Assembly (NCBI GenBank): GCA_031763025.1 | Contig: JASSKH010000050.1 | Location: forward strand, 744,001-808,000 | Reading direction: 5' to 3' | DNA: 64,000 bases | Source of the DNA: Macrocystis pyrifera | Taxonomy: Eukaryota > Sar > Phaeophyceae > Laminariales > Laminariaceae | Shown: piece by piece, positions 1 through 11,384 of the stretch | How positions within the stretch are numbered: the stretch's first letter is position 1 | Layout of the letters: each line of letters begins with the position of its first letter | Made by a program: the position numbers and the translations under genes | The notes under the pieces: generated by a model | Database searches by the model: none | Told to the model about the DNA's origin: nothing | The model's input: only the letters and a program-made list of their open reading frames with translations

Positions 1-1305
1 GCTCGATAACCCCCCTGTACATGTGCTTCGTCGACCTGCAAAAAACGTATGAGTCTGTCGACCGAGAGCGTTTGTGGGTGGTGCTCGCACGCTTCAGCGT
101 GCCGCAGAAGATGCTAGCCGATATCTGCCAGTTCAACGAAGTCATGCAAGCTCGCGTGAGCACGGATGACGGTCAGCACTCGAAAAGGTTTGATGTTATT
201 CAGGGACTGCGGCAAGGATGTGTGCTGTCGCCGCTTCTGTTCAACGTCGTCTGCGCTGCTGTGATACACGTCGTGCTGGTATGCTTCGGAGACATGATTC
301 ACCTCAAAGAGGACCTCGGAGAGGACGGGGCGAAGGTTGACCCACTAGCATGTGTCCGGAGGACAGTATGGGGCATGCTGTTAACTGACGACGCAGGCAC
401 TGTGTCTAAGTCGGTGGAAGGCCTTGCGAAGGTGATGACCGTCGCCGTGATCGTTGTCGGAGCAGCCGGCCTCACCGTATCCGAAACGAAAAACGGAGAC
501 CATACTGCTGCGAACACCGAATCAGGCCCAACGTAATCGAAGCAACAGGGAAGGGGTACAGAAATACGATGCAGATTTTGTACCTGGACGGTCTTGTCGT
601 CGCACGCGCTAACCTTAAGTCAGAGATCAAACGACGGATCCGACTCGCAAGGGCATACTACAATTGGTCCTAACGGGAGCTGTACGATATGGACAATGCC
701 GTGTTCACCCTAAAGATGCGCATGGTAAAGGCTAGGGTGATCGATACCCTGCTGCACGGGTGTGTGACGTGGACCTTCGGCCAGGAGCACTTTGCTGAGC
801 TCCGAACGGCACACCACGAACTCCTCCAACGGGTCATGCCGTCCAGCACAGACAACGCACCGACCACCTCATGTCGTACGCCAAGGCCCCCAAGAAGGCA
901 CAATACGAGAGCGTCGAGGCGGCCATCCACCAACCCCGTCTCCTCCTCGTGGGGGCCGCACAGCTGAAGACCAGTGGGCGGCTGATCCGTCTGGTGATGT
1001 TTGGAACGATGGCTGGTGGGGACAACCCGGGACCAGGCCGATCAGATATTAACTCGAGTCAAGGTCTAGCAGACGATCTCAGGATTTTTGAAGACACTGA
1101 GGGGTCCACGCAAAGCCCCCCTTTGCTGTTAGGAGCAGAGGGGGTGTTGTAGCCGAGGGCGGCTAAGAAGAGTGGCAAGTGGTATCGTGGGGTGGTCGAA
1201 GCGGTGGTCTGTTTTATGGCGAGGTGTCACAGGGGCGAGGCGGAGATAAGTTTGTAACGCCACCCAGTCACGACTGCAAGAACGGTGACAAGGGCAGGAG
1301 ACAGC
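1..1305 (+). pseudogene. Decayed LINE (non-LTR) reverse transcriptase, 3' half
   Basis: The stretch is open from the window edge to a TAA at 534-536 and shows RT motifs in order: a motif A-like [13 protein letters not shown], a motif B block [14 protein letters not shown], and a degenerate catalytic box LTDDAG where LINE RTs normally have YADD or FADD. Translation then continues through a stop at 671-673 into a post-RT part with HGCVTWTFG, changes frame near 870, and resumes as SYAKAPKKAQYESVEA. It passes a TAG near 1150 and ends around AAKKSGKWYRGVVEA. The C-terminal part resembles LINE polypeptides I know from algal genomes. The element is cut by the window start, so ORF1 and the endonuclease are not visible. 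It cannot be active: at least three nonsense codons and one frameshift. Confidence 0.85.
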
Positions 1306-2540
1306 CGTACAGATACAGCTGTCGACGAATATAGAAACGAAATGATAGATAGATCGGGTGGCAAGATATCGACCCGACTAGCCCTTGAATCTTAGTTGTT
1401 TCGTGTTGAGTTGTTAAATGGGGTCGGGGTGGGACAGCGGCAGTACTGACACTTGACACCACTATTGACGAGAGTAGGAAGCCAACCGCCGCTCTCGCCC
1501 ACCGTACCTTGGTCGGTCGCGCCGTCGATCGATCGCTCTTTCGCTCCCTTACCCTGAGATTCCCGTCCACCGCAGTGCGTGCTGCACGCAGCCATCGCTG
1601 GGTCGGTCACGCCGTCGGTCGTCGACCATCGCTCTTCGTTGGCTTGTTTGCTCGCTCGATCGATCGTTGACCGTCCGTTGATCGTCCGTTCGCTCGGTAT
1701 AGGTTAGGCGCTGCCCGCTCGATCGATAGATCGGTCGATCGTGCCGTCGCTCGACCGTACTTAATTTAATGACCTTGGGCCGTGGTCGTCGCTCGCAGGC
1801 GCTCGCTCACTCACTCAGTCAAACACGCCGTCGCTCGACCACGTCGCTCCGTAGTTAGTTGGGCGGCCTTGTGCCACAGTCATCGCTCGCCGTCGCTCGG
1901 TCGGTCGCGCCGTCGGTCGCCAACAGCCGCTCTGGTATTGTGTAAAACAAAAGAAGGCCGTAGGCCGTAGGCCGTAGCTTGTACGACAATTGTCTGCAGG
2001 TGAACTTCTGATACTCCGGTGAACAGCGCGTACAAAAATGATTGATACAAAATACCAGACGCCTGGTACCGTATACGAGGCATGTATTTATTGGAAGATG
2101 AGCAGGCGTTATATGAACCACATCACCGATGTTAACAACCGCGTACCGCAAGACTCTCTGAGTACTGTAGACGCAACACTCCTATCCGAGATCTGGACTG
2201 AAGTTTTTTACGATTTTGCGTGCGTACGTACGGTACAGGGTATATGTTTGCATCGAAGAAGGATGACTATCGGGGCTCCTCATCTGAGCAACTACATACA
2301 GTACAGTGAATGTTGCTTCACTATAAACCGTTATTTTTGACCACCTACACCAGTCCGTCCTTATTCCTTTTCCTAGAGAGATACGAGTTGTGTGGTCACA
2401 GACTGTGAGACAGCGCACATATATAAACATAAGAACAATCGCAAAAATGGGTAAAGCTAGAGAAATGCCAAGGTAAAAACACTCCCCTGTGACTTGTTTT
2501 CCTTCTTTATCTTGCAGTAGCCAGACTTGAAAAAGGTAGC
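1306..2540. repeat. Low-complexity CGTCGCTCG / CGATCGATCG-rich tract, otherwise empty
   Basis: From about 1590 to 1930 the sequence is built from interleaved GATC, CGATCG, GTCGCTCG and GGTCGGTC words, a degenerate simple repeat. The 700-base flanks show no reading frame or motif that I can support as a gene. A KpnI-like palindromic word, GCCTGGTACCG, occurs near 2060 and recurs elsewhere in the window. Confidence 0.5.
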
Positions 2541-2544
2541 AGTA

Positions 2545-3375
2545 CTACCGGGGGGGAGCTACCATGGCACATCTCGAGCGACGACTCGATCTTTGGGATA
2601 TTTCTTTGCTGAACTGTTCAAGTCGTCGCACGAAACGTAAGGCGCTTCCACCCACGACCGACGGAGTGGCCGGGAGTTACGTGACTTCCTGCTTGATACC
2701 GCGTGATCTACTCAGGTCTCTACGCTCCCTCTCCCAGAATTCACCACCCCCATTAAGTTGGACGACTATCACCCTGAAATAGACTTCAGCAGTCCGAGAA
2801 TCTGGGAGGAACTGCTCGAACACTTTCACGGTGTCCGACTAGTGGCGCATAAAATATACCCATGTGTGCTGTGAAAAATCGTCGCGCACGATGAAAGTAT
2901 ACCGCTTCCACCCGAGAGGCTCTACCACCTTAGGTTCATATTAATCCATAAACAACACTTCTTGGTTTCTTATCTGCTCATGTGAGCGTGGGGTGCGTGA
3001 TGCCCTTGAGAAGACGCTTCCCCATGGAGCACCCTCTGCGCTCCTACAGCTGTCCCTCGAGGACGAGTTCTTGCTGCTCCGCGATTTTTCGGAGTAGAAC
3101 CTCGTGGAAGTGTTCAGCAGCGTAACGGAATTCGTTGATGTCAATCGCGGACTTGTTTGGCAGTTGCCCTGGGGCGAACGCAGCACAAGTCGCTTGAGTC
3201 TGACTACAATCTACATGGGGGCGTCATTCGAATCTGTGGCCGTTTTTAACGAGAGTGGAGAGGAAAAATAGGTCGTAGCGGAGGTCCGGCACGTGCACAA
3301 CGCTTGCTTGTTGTACGCCCTTGCACGAGACCGTTTCTGGACCGAATCACAAAAACTATACCATCGTACCCTTTG
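2545..3375 (+). pseudogene. Decayed protein-coding sequence of unknown family
   Basis: Two consecutive frames carry protein-like sequence broken only by stops. In the first (about 2550-2990) are LGYFFAELFKSS, ELRDFLLDTA, then LDDYHPEIDFSSPRIWEELL and IPLPPERLYHLRFI, interrupted by stops near 2638, 2704, 2872 and 2981. From about 2993 the frame shifts and continues as DALEKTLPHGAPSALLQL, EDEFLLLRDFSE, then (after a TAG) VEVFSSVTEFVDVNRGLVWQ, MGASFESVAVFNESGEE, a second TAG, and ARDRFWTESQKLYHRTL before a TGA. The acidic and aliphatic composition with conserved-looking blocks argues for a former protein of at least 270 residues. I do not recognise the family; a retroelement gag or a host pseudogene are both possible. 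Confidence 0.45.
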
Positions 3376-4111
3376 ATCGAACGAGTTCAGCCATCGGTGA
3401 TGCGCAGTTCTAAGTTGTATTCTCTGTAGTTGGTCATGCAGTCTGCTGAGAGCGTCATGTGAGTGGAAACTCGATTATCGCAAATCCAGGCCGCGTCTCC
3501 TACCTGCTCCCACCCCCGTACCCGATCCTGCCGCCGCTCCCACCCCCGTATTAATCTCAGTCCCAACATCCGTGCATGCACGCCGCCGCTTGTCCCTAGC
3601 CGTTGCAGCAATACGGAGCGTTCCGTCCATGACAAGAACAAGAATCTAGCATGCGGCATGAATCCCAGGAGCATGAAATCCTTGTCCTCTTTAACGATCG
3701 CAAACGAAAATGTAATGAGAAGGAAGGAGCAAGGACAGTTAAAGAGTTGGATAGAGGTTAAGCAGAATTAGCACAGAAGGGAGTAAGACCACGTGCATAG
3801 ATTTCCACTTTGTTTTGGTTTCCCTTGGTTTTCGTTTTCGGGGAATGTTTTGTTCCTCAGTGTTCAACGTTGAAGCTCGTGCCGCACATTGCCGGGTGGC
3901 AAACGCAATCACAAGAACTACAAACAAGTCCGCGTTTATTCAAATTGCTGGCGTCAGCGATCTACTGCGGAGACCAGCTGAAAGTTCAGAAACAGTACCC
4001 CAACAGCGGCAACAAGAGTAGAACATAGCAAAACATCCGTCATGCAATGAAAACGATGTAAGAAAGCTTTCACAGCGTTGCTGTTCAACGGGCACCCTGC
4101 ATACTTCTCAC
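3376..4111. other. No gene seen
   Basis: Only short overlapping frames without protein-like composition. A small CCCACCCCCGTA word is repeated near 3510 and 3540. Confidence 0.4.
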
Positions 4112-5695
4112 CTTTTGGTCCCCGGCCTTGAAGTGGGTATTTACCACGGCGCCACGGAAGGTGTAGAGATCAGAGCCCCACGGCTGAACTTCCACACTGG
4201 CTACGTAGTACTTGCCGCCAACTCGGCTGTTGCGTTCAACACCTCTACGAACAGAATTCACCTTGTCAAGTCCCTGGGCTCTTGACCTGCTTAACGCGAC
4301 GTTGCAATAACAGGGTGTGTTTATTTGGTAAGAAAGCGTAGTTCTGAGAAGGGGGGGGTGGAAGGGGTGCGAAAGGGGGAGACAGGAGAAGGAAAAAAAA
4401 TAGTAACCCCTCTTTTGTTCACCTACACAAAGACAAACGGGAGTTGGAACATGAAATAAAAGACTCTAACCCAAATTAGACCAAGGGAACACTACGCAAG
4501 CACTACATTAAAAATGGGGCAAACACGGTGTCTAGAATTCCACCTGAGTGTCACCTTCCGTTTCCCTTTCTCGGTCCATGAGCCCCTCCGATGCATCCTT
4601 CTGCTTGAAGACGCGGAGGGGAAGCTTGGCCACAGACCACCTCGCGACTTTACGCACCCGCGTATGACTTTACACACCTGCGTAAATAGATACAACAAAA
4701 TCGTATGGCGTGTTGCGTAGTGGTTTCTCCATGCAGCCAGCAACAACGCTTACGGGACGCATGAACACGACGATTGCACGCGATCGGAGAACCGCCTCCG
4801 GTGGCATATAGGGAAACTTCCACCACCTCACAGAACAACATCGTCGTCACATATGCCAGACCTCTGGCGTCGAGGCTCAATGCCTTAGAGTATACGACGC
4901 ACACACCATCGACACCTGGAATGTCTTAAAATGTAAGGTTTCTTCCTTACCAGGTTCTGTGAAACCGGTGCATTTCTTACACGGTAGTTTTTTATATTAT
5001 GCGCTCTCATCAACCGCTGCATGTTCTATAGGACAGTTTCTCGTCTCGCTGCGCTCTCAAAATCTATTTCCTCGGCTGTTTTTTCCATACTCTCCTTATC
5101 CCGGGTGGATATCGATCGCTGGTGCTTCATACATGTCTACTTCCCTATCTTGTTGGTCAGGTTGAGCTTAATTTCCAACACCAAGTTTCTTATTTTTTCG
5201 TGAAGCACTGAGCCTCGATTTCTTGAGCATATTTCCCAAGTGCGGACCAAAAGTACAGAGTTAAAGTTGTTTCGTAGTATGTCGCAGTAAGAAATTTAGC
5301 AGGGAGAGCTCGAGGAACATCACATTCAAGCGCTCCGCATTACAAGTCGAGCACAGCAGGGCCAGCAGTAGTTCACGACTAGCCCCAGGCGCGTTTGCTG
5401 CCCTTGGTCGAGTACATACTACTGTAGCAAGTAGAAGCACTGCAGCCTCTAGTCTGCCTGTGTGTACAACAGCCTTCTGTAATTCATGAAGAGAATACCA
5501 GGTACCTGGTACCTGGTATGCAACAACGGCTAAGTGAACCTGCGTGAGGCCCAAAACAAAAATGGAGCCCAAGATTGGTAAGGTCTAAACCCCACCACAA
5601 ACTTGTACTCGTAGTCCCAACCTGGCCAGGTGGACTTGTTTCACTTGCCTGGAAGCGCTCCAGACAGACCACAGCTCCTCAAAGAACACCACCGC
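4112..5695 (-). CDS. Fragments of an unidentified multi-exon gene (candidate exons)
   Basis: Reading the minus strand 5' to 3' I see five protein-like blocks with splice-like edges. The first, 5695-5645, encodes AVVFFEELWSVWSASRQ after an AG. The second, 5476-5344, follows TTACAG, contains GRLEAAVLLLATVVCTRP and SRELLLALLCST, and ends at a GTAATG donor with one extra base. The third, 4915-4754, follows CATTCCAG, needs that base, reads VDGVCVVYSKALSLDARGLA then LFCEVVEVSLYATGGG, and ends at GTAAGC. The fourth, about 4647-4555, reads SVAKLPLRVFKQKDASEGL. The fifth, 4286-4112, reads GLDKVNSVRRGVERNSRVGG then YYVASVEVQPWGSDLYTF, up to a GTGAGA donor. Phases agree between the first three blocks but not cleanly across the last two. 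The leucine-rich middle suggests helical repeats. Family unknown; the joined model is tentative. Confidence 0.4.
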
Positions 5696-6640
5696 CTGGT
5701 GTGTAACGCGAAGACGGCTATTCCCGGCTCACTCAGCTGTCCCACGTATCACTCCCATTTCTCTCCCAATTCGTCATTGAGAGAGCAGTTGTCTCGGGTT
5801 GCATCACTGCAATCGAGCTGGGATACATCTGAGCTTCCACAACGACCTGTCGACCAAGGTCTATTGGACAAGGTCCAAGGATTGCGTGCTGTGGTGTGCG
5901 CGCCCTCTCCTCAGCTACTTTCACTGCGCATTACCCCTTTCGACTTCGGCTTCGTTCATTGCAAACCCTTCGTGCCCAGTGCCCGATGGGCACCATTTTG
6001 TTTGTTGCTTCCATTCAAACAGTCAGTCATTCGTATCCCAGGATTGTCAGTTTAGTTTTCGGGACAATGGTTGGTCTGCCGCAACGTCATCCAGCCACAT
6101 CCCAGAAGACTCAGGCCTACATACCAAATAATGCCTAGACACATAGTACGAAACCCCAGAATATAAATGAAACCGTCAGATATCTCCAGACCAGTATCGA
6201 GTACAGCGTATCACAAACACTGCTTAGGTTTGGTGTATGATCGATTTTGGGAGGTATAAGGCATGATTTAAATTGGTCTTACGCAGTGAGATATTCGAAC
6301 ATTATCTTGAAGCTTTAAATACACATGCCTTGGACCACCTGTAAGCGGTTCGTTGGGAAACAAAATAGGGAAATTTATTACTATTCCTACGGGAACGCCT
6401 GACTATCTTTGGCCTCTTTCAAGGCTTGTGATGGGTCGGGTGGCATTTTCGGTGCTAGTGCCAGTGCTAGGTCCTTGAAAGCCAAGCTGGCTGAGTCACC
6501 TTCTTCCACGTTTCATGGCGGTCAGTATGATACCATACGTGTCACATTAATTTATTGCATGCGGCATTCGTGGTTGACGAAACTTGGGACGATACGCTTG
6601 AACCAGCTAGTTGAGGCTGCCGGTTTCTTCTATTGGCTTT
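5696..6640. other. No gene supported
   Basis: Several frames stay open for 60-140 codons between 5630 and 6140 on both strands, but none shows a recognisable motif or consistent splice sites. The rest to 6640 is featureless. Confidence 0.35.
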
Positions 6641-7230
6641 GGAGCCAGCATGAGCCTACGTCACCCGAGGAGAATAGAGTCCCATCCACAAATCATATAT
6701 CCTTCTATAAATCTACAACTCCAACAAACCGGGGACAATAGCGGCGATCTCCCGGGTCGACACAGCCCCGCCCAGTGTGGAAACCTCAAGTCCACTTGGT
6801 CATTCCTAATTAGCTGGGGTTCGCAGAGCTGGTGCCACCCGGAAAAATAAGGTCTCATTCTCGAATCACAAATCTTTGCATACACCTGCAACTCCTACAT
6901 ACCGGGGACGAACGTGGTGGGCCCCAGGGTCGATATCACCCGGCACGGTGTGGACACCCCAGTCGCACTGGCCGATTACAGATCGGCTGCGGTTTGTCGA
7001 GCCAGCGCCGCCCGGGGAGGCCCGGGTCCCATAACCGGATCATTGGTTCTCATATATATACTATCTAACAACGCACCGGGGAACAAACCGTTGGTCCTCC
7101 GGGTCGATACTGCCTCGCAACCCCACTAGCTGACTACTCATTGGCTGGAGTTCGTGGAGCCAGAGCCACCCGGGATACATAGGGTTCCATCCCCGGATAA
7201 GAAATCCTGCCATACATCTACAACTACCCT
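6640..7230 (+). repeat. Tandem repeat array, ~175-bp unit, forward orientation (3 units)
   Basis: The word ACCGGGGAC (or CCGGGGAAC) recurs near 6729, 6902 and 7076. Each copy is preceded by a CATAyATCTACAACTCC-like block and followed by GGGTCGAyA and a CCCACTwG-like block, giving a period of about 173 bases. Copies are diverged. The same unit occurs in reverse orientation at 8030-8760. Confidence 0.7.
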
Positions 7231-8029
7231 CTTGGACCTTTGAACACTATCATGTCACGGAGTAGGGATGTTCTAATGGGAGTTCGTTCGAATTGAACCG
7301 TTGTCCGAAGAACGGCGCAGCGGAGCACGTAGGCGTGTAGCAACACACCGCTTGGGGCAATGACCCCAAGCAGTCCCGCCACATGGCCCTTGCTACCCCT
7401 GCAGTGTGAGTATCTTGATAATTCAGCATACCCTCCATTCACGGAGTGTATATTGAGGGGCAGGCCACCGAAGTCGAGAGGCTGGACGGGAGATTTTGTA
7501 TTTAAACCAACCAGATGGGTGCAGGAATTTAGCTTCTATCAGGCAGTTCGCGAGCAACTTGAAACGAATTTCCTGCGGGCTTGGATGTTAGAACTCGAAC
7601 GAATGAAAGACCCGTGAGTTGCTTTGCTCGTGTGACCTTTTGTCGGCTATCCAGCTGAGATGGATGCTGCACTGTAAATACTTTGTTGGCGTTACGCCGT
7701 TCATTGATAGTGCACAGGGTGCAGGGATTCGGCATGCATGCTACCCGGCGACTTTCAATTTATTTTGGCATACGACAAAACCAAACAACGACACACACTC
7801 CTGAAACAACCGCAACGAAAAACAAACCAGTGGGGAAGCATTTCTGGACGAATTCACGAAAAGCCTTTTCTAAGTTTTGCCCTACTTGGGTTTAGTCATC
7901 CGGAGCCGTCGCCTTATCCTCCCCGCGTGTCGCTGGCGCCACGAATCCAAGCCAATCAGTGATGCGGGTAGTGGGATGAGGGTTTATCCACCGTGGGGGG
8001 CGGCATCGACTCCGAGGGTCATCTTTTTA
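7231..8029. other. Spacer between inverted arrays
   Basis: Non-repetitive sequence separating the two oppositely oriented repeat arrays. Frames of 60-85 codons exist on both strands without recognisable motifs. Confidence 0.4.
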
Positions 8030-8760
8030 ATCCCCGGTGTGTTGAAATTGTAACTGTATGGAAGTGTTTATGATTCAGGAATGGCACCCTATCCTCCCCG
8101 GGCGAAGCTGTTTCTACGGACCTCAGCCAATCTGTGATAAGAGCCAGGATGGGGTGGGGGGTCTGCAACGTGCGTGGCGCTATCAACCCGGGAGATCGCC
8201 GGTTTCGTTCCCGACTTGTCGGAGTCGCAGATGCATGAATGGATTTCTGACCCGCGGATGGGACCTTATCCTTTTCCTCCCGAGGTGATGAGGATCCTTG
8301 ATGCTATCCCAGCCAATCAGCGATCAGCCAGTGGGGTGTTGGGTTACCGCGTCATGCGAGGCGATATCCAGAGCGGGAACCGGCGTTGCCGTCCCCGGAT
8401 CGTCGGAGTAGTTAACGTGTGGAAGGATTGATGATCCGTGGATGGGCCCTTGTCCTCCAGAAGTGCGGCGGAGCCCTGCCGCCGCCCCATTCAATCAGTT
8501 ACGAGCCAGCGGGGTTCGGGTTTCCACATCGTGCGCGGCGATATCGACTGGAGAGATCACCGGTTTCGTCCTTGTGCTGCCGGAGGTGTAGATGTATGGA
8601 AACATTCATGATCCGGTGATGGCACGTCGCTCTCCCTGGGTGGTGCTGGCTCCACGAACCTCGACCAACCAGTGATAGAACCAATGGGGTTGCGGTCTCC
8701 ACACGTCTCCACATGTGCGATATCGACGGTTCGAAACTCATCCTAGCAAGCTTCATGTCG
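8030..8760 (-). repeat. Tandem repeat array, ~175-bp unit, reverse orientation (4 units)
   Basis: The inverse of the forward unit. GTCCCCGG or its variants occur near 8035, 8210, 8393 and 8568, each followed by a TGTATGGAAG-type block and a GATCCGTGGATGGG-type block; CGATATCGAC and CAATCAGTGAT words recur at the same phase. Spacing is 175-183 bases. Confidence 0.7.
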
Positions 8761-9109
8761 TACTACGGTCGCGCGTACGACGTAGAGGTACGGTTTAATG
8801 AAATATATAGGGCGGTGCCCCCTTGGTGATAACACCAGGGTTCACATGGCGGTTTTGAAAGGACGGTCGGCTCCCGACCATACGGTATACAAGGGGCTAT
8901 AACCTTCATGGAGGCGAGACACGATCTGGCACGACTTGGTTTATTATGAAATAACTCGTACTACTTAGAACACAATCGTGGTCGCGATTCGTGATGAACA
9001 TCACGATTGGAGTCAAAGCCACATGTTGTCGAACGTGCAGCGACTGCAACCCACAAGGCACCCACGAAGCACTCAGCCGGGATCAATCCTATGGAATGAA
9101 TGTTCCAAC
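8761..9109. other. No gene seen
   Basis: No motif, repeat or frame that I can support. Confidence 0.4.
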
Positions 9110-9407
9110 GCCCAGCCTAGCTCGTAGGAGGTTTTACCCTCAGCGATCTTCTGGACAAGCCGTGGTCACAGGTGTCATCCCTACACCCCCCCAGTACGTG
9201 CCTTCATTTTTAGTCGCGAATAAGGTTCAGCGTTCCCACTGCTCGTCGATTTTCATCCAATGTAGCTAACTCACGCTCTCGCGCTTTCCGCTAATCATTT
9301 TGTTTAATACAAGAAAAAATCTCTATGAGCATGCACTCGGTCAGACTCGAACCCACGAAATTGATCTTGGTAGGCACACGGACCCCGTACCAAGTCACGG
9401 GGGACGC
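9110..9407 (-). mobile_element. tRNA-derived SINE, copy 1 (SINE-A)
   Basis: On the minus strand the element starts GCGTCCCC-like at 9407. It has a degraded A box (TGACTTGGTACGG), a B box GGTTCGAGTCT, then a shared body ending in a segment with CCACGGCTTGTCCAGAAGAT and CTACGAG. The same sequence occurs at 18250 (+), 28094 (+) and, 3' end only, at 43150-43243 (-). The tRNA-like head and Pol III internal promoter boxes make it a SINE. Any protein read from it is not a gene. Confidence 0.8.
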
Positions 9408-9561
9408 CGGCACTGTACGGGACATCACCTACTCGCACATATCTCCCAATACGGCTTTTGCATCACGACTACCGCCACGCAACCAGTGCGACAGTCGTGA
9501 CTCGTTCATGCTTTTGCTGTTGCATGATGTTTGATGGACAAAATGGCCAGGTGTACATGAC

Positions 9562-9810
9562 ATGGGCCTGAACATCCGGGTATTGGCAAAATCGAGGGTT
9601 TCGTTGTGCATCAGATGCAGGAGAGTACAGGGTACCGCAGAAGTAGGTGCAAATCGCGTGGTCCTGTTCGTGAAATTAAAGGGCACGGAAATCTGGCGGA
9701 CGAAACCCGTTGAGCGACAGTCGTGGGCGGCGTGTGTCCCTGACACGGGCGCGTGGGGTGAGTTTTCTAAGTCTGTATTCCGGCAAATCGTTCGCAAACT
9801 CGGCAGGTAG
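9562..9810 (+). CDS. Possible small ORF or exon, unknown
   Basis: An 82-codon frame beginning ATG and ending TAG. It contains RVQGTAEVGANRVVLFVKLK and TGAWGEFSKSVFRQIVRKL, with fairly even composition and no low complexity. The TAG overlaps an AG|GTAGCC that could be a donor site, so this could be an exon rather than a complete ORF. A longer frame on the opposite strand overlaps it. No family recognised; it could be chance. Confidence 0.25.
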   Translation: MGLNIRVLAKSRVSLCIRCRRVQGTAEVGANRVVLFVKLKGTEIWRTKPVERQSWAACVPDTGAWGEFSKSVFRQIVRKLGR

Positions 9811-11186
9811 CCCAACGCACAGGCACACCGAGAACTGTTCGTTTGCGTCGTCGCTCCGTTCTTTCATGCCATCGTTTTGTTCGCTTGTACAGTCGCTCGA
9901 TCGGCTCTTGGTCTCCCGGTTGCAGGTCCGCGGCCGAAGCAAAATTAGCCCGGGATATACCAAATGGCTCAGTAGGCAGTATTCGTCAACTAGAGTGCTT
10001 GGATAGGTATCAGGTAGATACTCGTACAGAGCGCTCAACAAGCTGAGCGTTGGTGAACAGGCCGCTGGTGCGTGTCAGCTATCCTTATCCGTCGTTTTAT
10101 CGTGTTGACGTCAATCGTTAAGGGTCAATGTACAGAAGGAAGCCAGGGTCATGCCGGGAGTGAGATTGCCGGGGGCAGATTGACAGCAAGATAGGCAGGG
10201 AGACAAACAGACAGACAAACAGACAGACAGGCAGACAGGCAGGCAGACAGGCTAAATTATTGACCGCCGTTTCAGATACCTCGGTAGACAATGAAAAAAA
10301 AATCTCGCACATGACTGTGGTTGTATGTATTACATGCCCTGTTTTGGTGTCAACATATTTATCTGAAATGTATCGCAAATGTCGAACCGGACTTCGACCG
10401 TGTACAATTTTTCTGCAGTTGAAATATTGCTACTGATGAAGTCGAAACACATGGAGATACCCTGCGCCACACCGCTATCCAACATATATCAAAGATCCAA
10501 CACGTCGCCGATATCGTGCGACCTAATTTCTGTGTGGAACACGGTCAACCCTTACGTTGGATGGTGAGTTGTTGACGTAACTTCGCCGAGTTTCGCGGGT
10601 AATACTCCAAAGCGCCCTTGACCTGCCCCCCCCCCCACACTCTAGCCTGGGCGATGACAACCAGTCACTTCGAATATAGTTTGTCAACACCTCTCGATAA
10701 ATTGGCATTGGCTGTCAACACCACTTACAATGTTCAACATTGCCAAGCCTTGAATCTGCTCCCGACTTCGTGCCACTCTGATCATACCCCCGACGTAGTG
10801 CACCCGCATACGTGATACCGATTACCACCGCTGGGCCGTCATTTCAAGTTGTCTTGCCCTGATCGAAACACTCTATATTCATGAAAACGCATTACACTAC
10901 AATAGGTCATCGGCGGACCTTATCTTAGCAACATGCTACACCAAAAACTTATATCGGTGTTTTCATAGCCTCATTTTTACTAAGCTGGTGGCCGGCGTTG
11001 CGAGAGTTGTACGCGTACAGCACGAGATTCGTCTCACCCAAATATCCGATCATTTTGGTCAACAAGGGGATCAGCCGTTCATCGAAGCAATACATGATGC
11101 AAAGCAGGTGTGACATCTTGACCAACATCAGCGTAAGGCTTGGTCGAGTACCGTGATGGATGCAAACGAGTACAGGCGAGCGGTGT
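9811..11186. repeat. Mostly empty; CAGACAGG microsatellite at ~10180-10252
   Basis: A run of AGACAGACAAACAGACAGG-type units occupies about 10180-10252. The rest has only short frames. A run of ten C occurs at about 10627-10636. Nothing else is supported. Confidence 0.55.
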
Positions 11187-11384
11187 TCAGTCCACCACGA
11201 GGCTACGCTTCTTTCTGGGGTACCATGGGAGGTCCAGACTGATGCCCGAGTCCTTTTCTTTGCCGAGTCCATCTCTGAGCACCATGACAAGCCTGCCAAG
11301 GTTCGAGGAGCAAGTACCCACGAACACGTCAGCCGCCGCCAGCTGCTTGAGGTCCGCCATGAGGTAAACTAAAGACCCGTACCC
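11187..11384 (-). CDS. Fucosyltransferase-like gene, last exon
   Basis: The acceptor is CTACAAG at 11385. The exon reads GYGSLVYLMADLKQLAAADV, then FVGTCSSNLGRLVMVLRDGL, and ends LDLPWYPRKKRSLVVD before TGA. The SSNLGRL core corresponds to motif III of the HxRRxD fucosyltransferase superfamily, near the C terminus. Confidence 0.75.
   Translation of the reverse strand, partial: GYGSLVYLMADLKQLAAADVFVGTCSSNLGRLVMVLRDGLGKEKDSGISLDLPWYPRKKRSLVVD

Noticed and set aside
6640..8760. Regular spacing suggesting a CRISPR-like array
   Set aside because: Units are ~175 bp, diverged and eukaryotic in context; there are no short identical repeats with unique spacers.
9429..9815. 128-codon minus-strand frame
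   Set aside because: No motif, and it overlaps SINE-flanking sequence; the shorter plus-strand frame has better composition but is itself only a weak candidate.
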